Source of the DNA: Streptomyces sp. CB02959 | GTDB lineage: Bacteria > Actinomycetota > Actinomycetes > Streptomycetales > Streptomycetaceae | Assembly (NCBI RefSeq): GCF_002803155.1 | Contig: NZ_NNBP01000005.1 | Location: 62,001-126,000, forward strand | Length of the DNA: 64,000 nt | Reading direction: 5' to 3' | Shown: piece by piece, positions 6,937 to 13,864 of the stretch | How positions within the stretch are numbered: the first letter of the stretch is position 1 | Layout: each line of letters begins with the position of its first letter | Made by a program: the position numbers and the translations under genes | Notes under the pieces: generated by a model | Databases searched by the model: none | What the model saw: the letters and a program-made list of their open reading frames with translations, nothing else | What the model was told of the DNA's origin: nothing

Positions 6937-7968
6937 TCACGGCGCCATCGGATCGAGATGCAGGGGCTGCACCTTGCCCTCGATCATGGCGCCCAGCCCC
7001 TGCACCGCGCAGGTGCCCGGCTGGTCCGCGATGTGCACCGGCATCGACGTGGCCTCGTGGATCATCGGCTCCAGACCCGGGATCAGCGCGCTGCCGCCCG
7101 CCAGCATGATGCCGCGCTCCCCGAGGTCGGCCACGAGATCGGGCGGGCAGCGGCGCAGCACCGCCCCGATACCGTCGAGGATCGCCGTCAACGGCGTGAT
7201 GATGGCGCGCCGCACCCGCTCGGTGTCCACGTGCACGGACCGGGCGAGCCCGCTGACCACGTCCCGCCCGTGCACCTCCGTGGAACCGGGCGTGAGCTCG
7301 CCGTCCCCGGACAGCATCAGGTGCAGCGGACGCACGGACTGGTTCGGCAGCATCAGCTCGTGGTGCAGCCGGAGGTGCTGGATCACCGCGTGGTCGATGG
7401 CGTTGCCGCCCACGGGAACGGTCTCCGCGGCCACGATCGAGCCCAGCGAGAGCACCGCGACCTGCGTGGTGCCCGCACCGCACACCACGATCATGGTCGC
7501 TTCGGGCTGTTCCACCGGGAGCCCGCAACCGACGGCCGCCGCGACCAGCGTGTCGACCAGTTCGACCCGGCGCGCACCCAGCCCCGTCAGGGTCTCCACG
7601 GCCGCCCGCTGCGCCAGCGGCTCACTGCCGTACGGGAGGCAGACCGCGGCCCGCATCGTGGGGCGCCGCCGCCAGGTCTTGCGCAGCTTGTCGCCCACCA
7701 GGTGACGTAGCAGGCGCTGAGCCATGTCGATGTCCACGACCGTCCCGTTGGAGACCGGCCGGACCACACGGATGTAGTCCGGGGTGCGGCCGTCCATCAG
7801 CTCGGCCTGGGCGCCCACGGCCAGCATCGACCCAGTGCGGGTGTTGACCGCGGCGACGGTCGGTTCGTCGACGACCAGCCCCTGGTTCTTGACATACACC
7901 CTGGTCCGGGCCGCGCCGAGGTCGACGGCGGCCGAGCAGCGTCGCAGTTGGGCGAGGCTGATGGTCAT
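6937..7968 (-). CDS. MreB/Mbl-like actin-family protein
   Basis: A 343-residue bacterial-actin-fold protein. DLGAARTRVYVKNQGLVVDEP is the phosphate-1 loop region of MreB, and GIMLAGGSALIPGLE is the adenosine motif near residue 300. The phosphate-2 loop, normally DIGGGTT, reads VCGAGTTQVAVLSL, so the conserved Asp is lost and nucleotide use may be altered. The ATG at 7968 has GGGGAGGA upstream; the frame continues upstream without meaning. It is not in an mre gene cluster. Streptomyces carry extra MreB-like genes outside that cluster, with roles in the spore wall, and this looks like one of them. A perfect inverted repeat sits at 8023-8052 upstream. Confidence 0.85.
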   Translation of the reverse strand: MTISLAQLRRCSAAVDLGAARTRVYVKNQGLVVDEPTVAAVNTRTGSMLAVGAQAELMDGRTPDYIRVVRPVSNGTVVDIDMAQRLLRHLVGDKLRKTWRRRPTMRAAVCLPYGSEPLAQRAAVETLTGLGARRVELVDTLVAAAVGCGLPVEQPEATMIVVCGAGTTQVAVLSLGSIVAAETVPVGGNAIDHAVIQHLRLHHELMLPNQSVRPLHLMLSGDGELTPGSTEVHGRDVVSGLARSVHVDTERVRRAIITPLTAILDGIGAVLRRCPPDLVADLGERGIMLAGGSALIPGLEPMIHEATSMPVHIADQPGTCAVQGLGAMIEGKVQPLHLDPMAP

Positions 7969-8022
7969 GGTGGATTCCTCCCCGACGGGCCGGTGTGAAC
8001 GTCCCGGGTGGACCGGTACTGG

Positions 8023-8052
8023 GCACGAGCGCCCGCACGTGAGCGCTCGTGC
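8023..8052. promoter_or_regulatory. perfect 10-bp inverted repeat upstream of the MreB-like gene
   Basis: GCACGAGCGC at 8023-8032 and GCGCTCGTGC at 8043-8052 are exact complements separated by 10 bases. The site lies 55 bases upstream of the MreB-like start codon, in the promoter zone. The 20-bp centre spacing (two helical turns) suits a dimeric repressor. No regulator gene is adjacent. Confidence 0.45.
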
Positions 8053-8101
8053 GCCATCCTCCGGGCCCGCACCGGCCCCCGCCTGTTGAGCGCGTCCGCT
8101 T

Positions 8102-8187
8102 GGGGGAGGGGCGGGAGAGGGGCGGGAGAGGAGGTGGGGGCGGGGGTCTCGGGGTGGGGATGGGGGCTGTGGGTGGGAGTGCGGCTT
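8102..8187 (+). other. G-run-rich intergenic block
   Basis: Between the MreB-like gene and the hypothetical gene ending at 8312, the plus strand has at least nine runs of three or more G within about 85 bases. The gap 7969-8311 holds no gene. The G runs could form quadruplexes in DNA or RNA. The block is C-rich on the strand that would be read through from the minus-strand genes. Confidence 0.45.
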
Positions 8188-8311
8188 GTTGGTCTGCTGT
8201 GTGGCGATGTCGCTGTGGAGCTGACGTGGCAACACCGCTGGTCCTGTCTATAGGGCGTGACGGGGCGTCAGGGCACGCCGCGGCGCCCTACCAGCGTCAT
8301 GTGACGCGGTA

Positions 8312-8971
8312 TCAGCGCTGCTGATCCGTCGCGGCCGGCGCTTCCCCGGCCCTGTCCACCCGGCGCTGGTAGAGGCCCCAGGTGAACTCCGCGACGACAT
8401 CCTGCCGGGCGCCGTCCGGTCCGGGGGCGGTGCAGGCCAGGCGCCAGCGGGTGGGGGCGCTGCCCTCCATCGGGCGGGCCGGGGCGAAGGCGCGGGCGAC
8501 CTCGTCGACCGTGCAGGACCACGGGACGAGATCCGCGGTCGTACGGAGGTCCGGGGCGGGGGCGTTGGGGGCGCGGACGAGCCAGGCGTTCCAGACGCCG
8601 CCCCCGGGTGCGGTGAGGACCTCGAACCGCAGCTCCGGCCAGAGCGGGACCGGCCAGGTCAGCGCCTCGCAGGTCAGGTCGCCGATGCGGCGGGTGGTGA
8701 CGGTGTCGGGCGTACCGAGGAGCGCCCGGTACGGCTGGGCGCCGGCGCGCGCCCGCGGAGCGTGCATCCGGGCCTGCCAGCGGCGGTTGGCCTCGCGCAT
8801 CTGCGCGCGGGACACCCGTAGTTGGCGGAGGGCGTCCTCGACGAGAGCCGGCTGGTGGTCGGCCATGCGGCGCAGCAGCACGAGCTGGAAGGTAAGAGGT
8901 CCTGGCAGGTCGGAGGGGGTGCCGGAGCCGGTGGGCGGGTCATTGTCAGTGGCGGGGTTCATGATGGACAT
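8312..8971 (-). CDS. hypothetical actinobacterial protein
   Basis: A 219-residue soluble protein of unknown function. A helical segment at about residues 27-70 (FQLVLLRRMADHQPALVEDA and on) is followed by a probable beta-rich part. No signal peptide, membrane segment or known motif is seen. The start overlaps the end of the FkbM methyltransferase gene by 26 bases and has no clear ribosome-binding site, so it is probably made by coupled translation. ATG 8962 (residue 4) is an alternative start. As the last gene of the Trm112-FkbM group it may assist that methyltransferase; this is inference from position only. Confidence 0.65.
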   Translation of the reverse strand: MSIMNPATDNDPPTGSGTPSDLPGPLTFQLVLLRRMADHQPALVEDALRQLRVSRAQMREANRRWQARMHAPRARAGAQPYRALLGTPDTVTTRRIGDLTCEALTWPVPLWPELRFEVLTAPGGGVWNAWLVRAPNAPAPDLRTTADLVPWSCTVDEVARAFAPARPMEGSAPTRWRLACTAPGPDGARQDVVAEFTWGLYQRRVDRAGEAPAATDQQR

Positions 8972-9785
8972 GGTCGTGGATGGTGGCCGGGGGAGGCGCG
9001 GAAGCGGTGGTCGAGGCGGTGTGCGCGGGGCCGGGGCGGACGCCGTCGGGGAGGAAGAGCACGGAATTGACGTAGCGGCGGTGCGGGGCGAGGGAGCGCC
9101 GCAGCAGGCCGTGTTCGGCGACGTAGGAGGTGCGGGACTGATGGGTGGGCAGATCGAAGTCGGCCAGCGGCAGCCAGCGGTCGTGCGGCAGGACCCAGCC
9201 GCGATACCCGCGGGCGGCCGTCCATTCCAGTACGGGCGTGAGCGGCTGGATGCGCGTCTCCAACTCGATGAAGAGCGCGGGGAGTTCGCGCTCTATGGTG
9301 TGTGCCGCGCCGCGTAGTACTGCCAGTTCACCGCCGTCCACATCGATCTTGATGAGGGTGACGGCGGTGAGGTCCAGCGCGTCCAGGGGGAGGCAGGGCA
9401 CGTCCAGGGTGGCGGAGTGCACTTCGCGGCGTACGAGGGAGGAGACCCCGCGGTCGCCGCGGCCGTCGGGCGGGAGCCAGAGCGTGGCGCAGCCGGCGTG
9501 GTCGGTGGCGGCGGCCGACACGACGTCGACGTGCGCGGGGGTGACCGAGGCGAGCAGCCGGGCCAGATGGGGGACGGGCTCGATGGTGACGACGTGGTCC
9601 GCGCGCCGCGCCAGGCGCCGGGTCCACGGGCCGTACCAGCCGCCGACGTCCACGGCAGTGCCGCCCGCCGGGCAGAAGTCGGGCAGCCGGCCCAGCTCCG
9701 GTTCGAACCGCGGGTAGAGCCCGGCCGCCAGCGCCGACACCAGCCGTCCCGGCAACCAGCGCCCCAACCGCGCGGCAAGCGTCAC
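8946..9785 (-). CDS. FkbM-family methyltransferase
   Basis: A 279-residue SAM-dependent methyltransferase. Motif I is AVDVGGWYGPWTRRLA at about residue 45. VTIEPVPHLARLL supplies the acidic residue that binds the SAM ribose. KIDVDGGELAVLRG is the FkbM-family motif at about 150. These enzymes usually methylate hydroxyls of sugars or polyketides. Residues 1-30 form an amphipathic or membrane-associated stretch, and the C-terminus is Pro/His-rich. The ATG overlaps the end of the Trm112-like gene by 4 bases. The location downstream of glycosyltransferases and an AftD-like enzyme suggests an envelope glycan as substrate. Confidence 0.85.
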   Translation of the reverse strand: MTLAARLGRWLPGRLVSALAAGLYPRFEPELGRLPDFCPAGGTAVDVGGWYGPWTRRLARRADHVVTIEPVPHLARLLASVTPAHVDVVSAAATDHAGCATLWLPPDGRGDRGVSSLVRREVHSATLDVPCLPLDALDLTAVTLIKIDVDGGELAVLRGAAHTIERELPALFIELETRIQPLTPVLEWTAARGYRGWVLPHDRWLPLADFDLPTHQSRTSYVAEHGLLRRSLAPHRRYVNSVLFLPDGVRPGPAHTASTTASAPPPATIHDHVHHEPRH

Positions 9786-10240
9786 GACCCTGCCCCCGCC
9801 CCGGATGCCATTGCCTCCGCCCCGGGCTCGGCTGTTCCTGCCGGGAGTTTTGTTTGTTCTGTGGCTTCTGTGGCTTCTGCGTCTTCTGTGCCGTCCCGGC
9901 CTTCTGGATCTTCCGGTGCCTTTGGTGCTTCTGCCTCTGCTGTCTCTTCTATCTCTCCCGTCTCCCTTGTCTCCCGTTTCTCGGCTGTCTCGGCTGTGCC
10001 TGCTGTGTCGGCTGTCTCGGCTGTCGTCTCCGCCTCCTTGATCTGGCGTACCGCGTGCTCATGTTCCGCATCCGAGAGCTGCTCTCCCAGGGACGGGAGC
10101 AATTGCGGAATGCCGTCGAGGATCGGGTAGCGCCGCCGTAGCCGTGGGTTGTAGAGCGCGTCCTCTGAGGCCAGCAACATCAGCGGTCCCTTGTCGATCG
10201 GGCACGCGAGAATCTTCAACAACGCATCGTCGGCCTTCAC
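9782..10240 (-). CDS. Trm112-like protein with repetitive acidic tail
   Basis: The first about 60 residues match Trm112/YcaR-type small proteins (LLKILACPIDKGPLMLL, then RRRYPILDGIPQLLP). Trm112 binds and activates methyltransferases in eukaryotes and archaea; bacterial versions often sit beside methyltransferase genes. Only one Cys of the classical zinc set is present. The remaining 90 residues are a low-complexity Glu/Thr/Ala tail built from a 9-bp-period DNA repeat. The GTG at 10240 has GGGAGTGA upstream and overlaps the stop of a 21-codon frame. The gene overlaps the FkbM gene by 4 bases, so a chaperone or activator role for that enzyme is plausible but inferred. Confidence 0.8.
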   Translation of the reverse strand: MKADDALLKILACPIDKGPLMLLASEDALYNPRLRRRYPILDGIPQLLPSLGEQLSDAEHEHAVRQIKEAETTAETADTAGTAETAEKRETRETGEIEETAEAEAPKAPEDPEGRDGTEDAEATEATEQTKLPAGTAEPGAEAMASGAGAGS

Positions 10241-10302
10241 GACTCACTCCCGTCACGCACGACCTCGCCCGGCACAACTTCGCCATCGTTCAACCTCGCC
10301 AT
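10237..10302 (-). CDS. possible 21-residue upstream peptide coupled to the Trm112-like gene
   Basis: A short frame from ATG 10302 reads MARLNDGEVVPGEVVRDGSES and ends in a TGA that overlaps the GTG of the Trm112-like gene (GTGA). A GAAGGGA site lies 7 bases before its ATG. The combination of ribosome-binding site, overlap and suitable codons suggests a translated leader or coupling peptide. It is very short and could be chance. Confidence 0.35.
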   Translation of the reverse strand: MARLNDGEVVPGEVVRDGSES

Positions 10303-10334
10303 TGATCGATCCCTTCGTCGCTTGTAACTCTTCT

Positions 10335-10370
10335 GTCGCACAGGTCGCACAGGTCGCACAGGTCGCAGGC
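10335..10370. repeat. 9-bp tandem repeat, 3-4 copies
   Basis: GTCGCACAG occurs at 10335, 10344 and 10353, then degenerates to GTCGCAGGC at 10362. It lies between the DMT transporter stop and the small leader frame. The period matches three other arrays in the window. Confidence 0.8.
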
Positions 10371-10373
10371 TGC

Positions 10374-11477
10374 TCAGGTTGATTGTGTTGTGTCCTTCTT
10401 GCTTCCTTCCGCTCTCCCCGTTCGCCTCCCTCCCTGTCCCGCTTCGAGGATCAACTCGCCTGACTTGGTGGGAACCTGGCAAGTGCGGTCGGCTGCTGGC
10501 GGTGCGGCGGGTGCCGGTGGTTCCCCGGGCGTCGGTCGGGGTGTGGGGCGGGGCGTAGGCCGGGGTGGGGCGGGTGAGGTGCGGTGGGGCATCGGGGGTT
10601 CCTCGTGCCGTGGTAGTGCCAGGAGGACCGTTAGTGCCACGGCCGTGCCGCCCAGCCGCAGGGTCAGGCGCCAGGGGTCGGCGGGCAGTGGTTCGCCGAA
10701 GGCGATGGTGCCGCAGGCGACGGTGAAGACGCAGGTCACCGTGGTGCAGACGGGGACGATCACCGAGGCTCGGCAGCGCTGTAGGGCGGTCTGTGACAGG
10801 ACCAGGCCGGTGGCCCCGGTGACCAGGAGCAGATAGGGGTAGGGCGAGCGGAGGAGGGTTGCCGCGGCGGCCGGAATGTTGTGGAGGTCGAGCAGTCCGG
10901 AGACGCCCTTGATGGCCAGTGAGCTGACGCCGTAGAGGAGGCCGACGGCCACCCCGTACGGGACGCCGGCGGTCGGCAGGCGGTGGCGGCGTCGGGCGCG
11001 CAGTTCCGCCGAGCGGTACAGCAGCAGTCCCACGGCCAGGGCCGGTATGGCGATCGCGAGCAGGGTCGCGGGTGGGGCGGTGCGGGCGATGGCCTGGGAG
11101 TCCTCGTTCCGGAGGGAGGCGACGACCAGTACGAGTGCCAGGACGATCGCCGCGATGCTCTGCCGTTCCCGGCCGCTGGTTCGCTCGCCCAGCACCACCG
11201 AGGACATGAGCAGCAGCAGGACCAGGCCCGAGATGAAGATGCCCTGGGCGGCGGCGATGGGGAGGGCGCGGTAGACGGCGAGTTGGGCGGCGAAGCCGGC
11301 GGCGAGGGCGAGTGAGCCACCGAGCCACAGGGGGCTGCTGAGGAGGTGGCGTACGAGTCGGGCCGGGTGGCGGGTGTTGAGTGCGGGCAGTGCGGCCAGT
11401 GCGCGTTTTTCCAGTACGAAGCCGGTGCTGTACAGGACGTTGGCGAGCAGTGCGGACGCCACGCCCCACCAGAGCAT
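10374..11477 (-). CDS. DMT-superfamily transporter (NIPA-like)
   Basis: A 367-residue inner-membrane protein. About nine to ten hydrophobic segments cover residues 1-290, beginning MLWWGVASALLANVLYSTGF, with the first helix pair ending in the usual conserved VLEKRAL stretch. The fold belongs to the drug/metabolite (EamA/NIPA) superfamily, which exports small metabolites or moves divalent cations; the substrate cannot be told. The last about 75 residues are a Pro/Thr/Arg-rich cytoplasmic tail. The ATG at 11477 has GAGGAGG upstream. It follows the SAM methyltransferase gene by 174 bases, so it may have its own promoter. Confidence 0.82.
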   Translation of the reverse strand: MLWWGVASALLANVLYSTGFVLEKRALAALPALNTRHPARLVRHLLSSPLWLGGSLALAAGFAAQLAVYRALPIAAAQGIFISGLVLLLLMSSVVLGERTSGRERQSIAAIVLALVLVVASLRNEDSQAIARTAPPATLLAIAIPALAVGLLLYRSAELRARRRHRLPTAGVPYGVAVGLLYGVSSLAIKGVSGLLDLHNIPAAAATLLRSPYPYLLLVTGATGLVLSQTALQRCRASVIVPVCTTVTCVFTVACGTIAFGEPLPADPWRLTLRLGGTAVALTVLLALPRHEEPPMPHRTSPAPPRPTPRPTPRPTPGEPPAPAAPPAADRTCQVPTKSGELILEAGQGGRRTGRAEGSKKDTTQST

Positions 11478-11621
11478 GGGCCTTCCTCCTCTCGGGTGGT
11501 CGGGTGGTCGGGATGTCGGGTGCTCGGGATGCCAGGCGGCCGGGTGCGTGGCGGTTGTGGGTGGGTGGATGGGGCGGGGTGGGCCTTGCGGGGGCCTCTG
11601 TCCTTGCTGTTTCGGCAACGA

Positions 11622-11662
11622 TTACGGAGTGTAGTTTTGTTCCCGGGTTCGTTACGGAGTGT
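11622..11662. repeat. 11-bp direct repeat with 30-bp period
   Basis: TTACGGAGTGT occurs at 11622-11632 and again at 11652-11662. The second copy contains the stop codon of the methyltransferase gene. The pair lies upstream of the DMT gene and could be a binding site with a three-turn spacing, or a chance duplication. Confidence 0.4.
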
Positions 11663-12380
11663 GGCGGGGGCGGGCGTGGGCCAGGAGGATGGAGGCCAGG
11701 GACGGGGTGTGGCAGGCGGCGCGGTCGAGCGGGCGGAGGGGGCGGGGGACGTCGTGGTACGGGGCGCCGGCGATGCGGATGACGTCGAAGCCGGACGCGG
11801 TGAGGAAGGCGCGGAGTGCGCGGGCGGTGTAGAGGCGTAGGTGGCCGACGACCTGGGTGCCCGGGCGGCCGTGGATGGCGCGCAGGCTGACCTCGGAGAA
11901 GACGGGCTGGACGCCCGCGAGGAGCAGGCCGCGGTTGTACCAGGCGGCGAGGTTCGGGGTGGAGAGCAGCAGGTGGCCGCCGGGGCGGAGGACGCGGCGT
12001 AGTTCGTCCAGGGCGGCGTCCGGGTCGACGAGGTGCTCGATGACCTCGCTGAAGAGGACGGCGTCGGCCGAGTCGGTCGCGAACGGCAGCCCGCCGTCGG
12101 TGAGTTCGCCGCGTACGACGTGACCGATGTGGGTGGTGGCGCGGCGGAGGGCGTCCTGGGACCAGTCGACGCCGACGACGCGGTGGCCGGTGAGGACGTC
12201 CGCGGCGGTGGCGGCGGCGGTGCCGTCGCCGCAGCCGATGTCCAGGACGGTGGCGGGCGGGGCGTCGGCGTGTACGGGGCCGAGGGCGCGTGCCAGGAGG
12301 CGGGCCTGCCGTCGGCTTCGGGCGTGGCCGGACGCGACCGGTACCGCCGGGTTCTCGTAGAAGTTCCGCAGGGCTGTCAT
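11652..12380 (-). CDS. class I SAM-dependent methyltransferase
   Basis: A 242-residue methyltransferase. Motif I is VLDIGCGDGTAAATA at about residue 43, VVGVDWSQ is the acidic loop, and DSADAVLFSEVIEHLVDPD followed by ELRRVLRPGGHLLLSTPN are motifs II-III of the Methyltransf_11 group. The start ATG at 12380 overlaps the acyltransferase stop (ATGA), so the two are coupled. FYENPAVPVASG at the N-terminus resembles methyltransferases acting on polysaccharide-linked sugars. It is the last gene of the tightly packed GT4 to methyltransferase run and probably modifies the same product. Confidence 0.87.
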   Translation of the reverse strand: MTALRNFYENPAVPVASGHARSRRQARLLARALGPVHADAPPATVLDIGCGDGTAAATAADVLTGHRVVGVDWSQDALRRATTHIGHVVRGELTDGGLPFATDSADAVLFSEVIEHLVDPDAALDELRRVLRPGGHLLLSTPNLAAWYNRGLLLAGVQPVFSEVSLRAIHGRPGTQVVGHLRLYTARALRAFLTASGFDVIRIAGAPYHDVPRPLRPLDRAACHTPSLASILLAHARPRHTP

Positions 12381-13864
12381 GGGGTGCCCCCTTCGGGCCG
12401 GGGTGCGGCGCCTTCCGGTGGTCGGTAGGCGGTGGCGGCGAGGGAGGAGCGGAAGAGGGCGAGCAGGTGGGCGGCGGCCGCGTCGTCGAGGAGTGCGCGG
12501 GACCAGCGGAGCGCGAGGTGGATGCGGTTGCCGTCGTGGGTGGAGGCGGTGGTGATGCTCAGGCCGCGGGGCATCCGGGCCGGGGCGGAGAACCACACCG
12601 CGGTCGCCCGGCCTCCGGTGGCGCCGAAGTCCAGGGGGTACGGGACGCGGCCGATGTTGGAGAGGAGGGTCGTGGGCGTCCAGGGGGCGGCGAGGGAGCG
12701 GAGGGCGCGGGTGAGGGCGCGGCGTGTCCCGACGGGGAGGGGGAGGGAGGTCAACAGGGTGGCCGGCAGTCCGAGTTGGCTGCCCGGGGTGGCCGATTTC
12801 AGGGCGCGGGTGCGGGCGGCTGTTTGGTGGAGGAGTGAGGTGAGAGGGGCGAGGGGGGTGAGGGGAGTGCCGGGGGTAGTGGGTGGTGGGGGGAACGGAA
12901 CGGGGGTGAGGCGGGTGCCGTTGCCGATCGGCATGTGCGGGCCTCGTGGCCGGTCGTCGATGGGCATGGTGATGACGACGGGGGCGGTGGGGCGGTCGTG
13001 CAGTTCGTTCCAGCGGGCGGCCGTCAGGTAGGTGGCGACGAGGAGTTGGTCGTTGACGGTGTACGGGGGCCGTGCGCCGGTGGTGGGGCGTGGGGGGCGG
13101 GTGGGGACGGGGAGTTCGGTGAGGAGCATGCCGTTGCCGTTGCCGTTGACGTTGCCGGGGCGGGTGGTGTGGGTGTGGTCGGGGGCCAGGCGGGCGGGGC
13201 GGGTGAGGGGCCTGGGGCGGTAGTGGGGCGGTGGGGCTGGAGGCTCCGGATGGGGGGTGGGTGCCGAGGCGGAGACGGAGGCGGGGGTGGTTCCGCCGTA
13301 CAGTTCGGCGGCGGTGGCCAGGATGCGTAGGCAGGCCGGGCCGTCCAGGGCGGTGTGGTGGACGGTGAGCAGCAGGACGGTGCCGGCGGCGGCTGGTCGG
13401 TGGTCCTCGGTTCGGTGGTGCCCGGTGGTGTGCGGGGGCTCGATGACCTCCAGGCGGACGGGGGGTGCGGCGTCCAGGGGAGGGCACTCGGTGAGCGCGC
13501 GGGTACGGGCGCGTGCGAGGGCGTCGGGACCCGGGGGTGGGAAGGCGACCGGGTCCGTGTCGGGGGTGGGGGTGAGCTGCCAGGTGTAGTGGCGGTGCCA
13601 CCAGCGGGTCGGTGCCTGGCGCATGAGGATGCGCGGGTGGCGGGCGAGGGCCTGGTGGAACGCGGTGCGCAGCCGGTCGTGGTCGAGTCGGCCGGGGAGG
13701 TGCACTTCTATGTGGACGGTCTCCGGTTCGTCGTCCTCCAGGCAGTGCCGGGAGATCTCGTCCACGAGGGGGAAGGGGATGCGGGCGGGTGGGCTGAAGG
13801 GGGTGTGCGGGCGGGCGCCACGGCTCCGAGGCGGGTCGGGGCGGGCCGGCTGCAGGGCGGTCAT
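12377..13864 (-). CDS. condensation-fold acyltransferase (PapA/WES-like)
   Basis: A 495-residue protein of the CoA-dependent acyltransferase/condensation superfamily. The catalytic motif HHxxxDG is present (LLTVHHTALDGPACLRI, about residue 170). SNIGRVPYPLDFG near 425 resembles the solvent-channel segment of PapA and wax-ester-synthase types. It is not part of a multidomain NRPS and has no carrier protein beside it, so free-standing ester formation on a sugar or lipid is likely. A Pro/His/Thr-rich linker separates the two lobes. Both ends overlap neighbours by ATGA, tying it to the AftD-like enzyme upstream and the methyltransferase downstream. Confidence 0.8.
   Translation of the reverse strand: MTALQPARPDPPRSRGARPHTPFSPPARIPFPLVDEISRHCLEDDEPETVHIEVHLPGRLDHDRLRTAFHQALARHPRILMRQAPTRWWHRHYTWQLTPTPDTDPVAFPPPGPDALARARTRALTECPPLDAAPPVRLEVIEPPHTTGHHRTEDHRPAAAGTVLLLTVHHTALDGPACLRILATAAELYGGTTPASVSASAPTPHPEPPAPPPHYRPRPLTRPARLAPDHTHTTRPGNVNGNGNGMLLTELPVPTRPPRPTTGARPPYTVNDQLLVATYLTAARWNELHDRPTAPVVITMPIDDRPRGPHMPIGNGTRLTPVPFPPPPTTPGTPLTPLAPLTSLLHQTAARTRALKSATPGSQLGLPATLLTSLPLPVGTRRALTRALRSLAAPWTPTTLLSNIGRVPYPLDFGATGGRATAVWFSAPARMPRGLSITTASTHDGNRIHLALRWSRALLDDAAAAHLLALFRSSLAATAYRPPEGAAPRPEGGTP

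Noticed and set aside
10335-10370. CRISPR array
   Set aside because: Units are 9 bases with no spacers and no cas genes; it is a simple tandem repeat. The same applies to 20619-20726.
12377-13864. NRPS module
   Set aside because: Only a condensation-type fold is present; no adenylation, carrier or thioesterase domain is found nearby.
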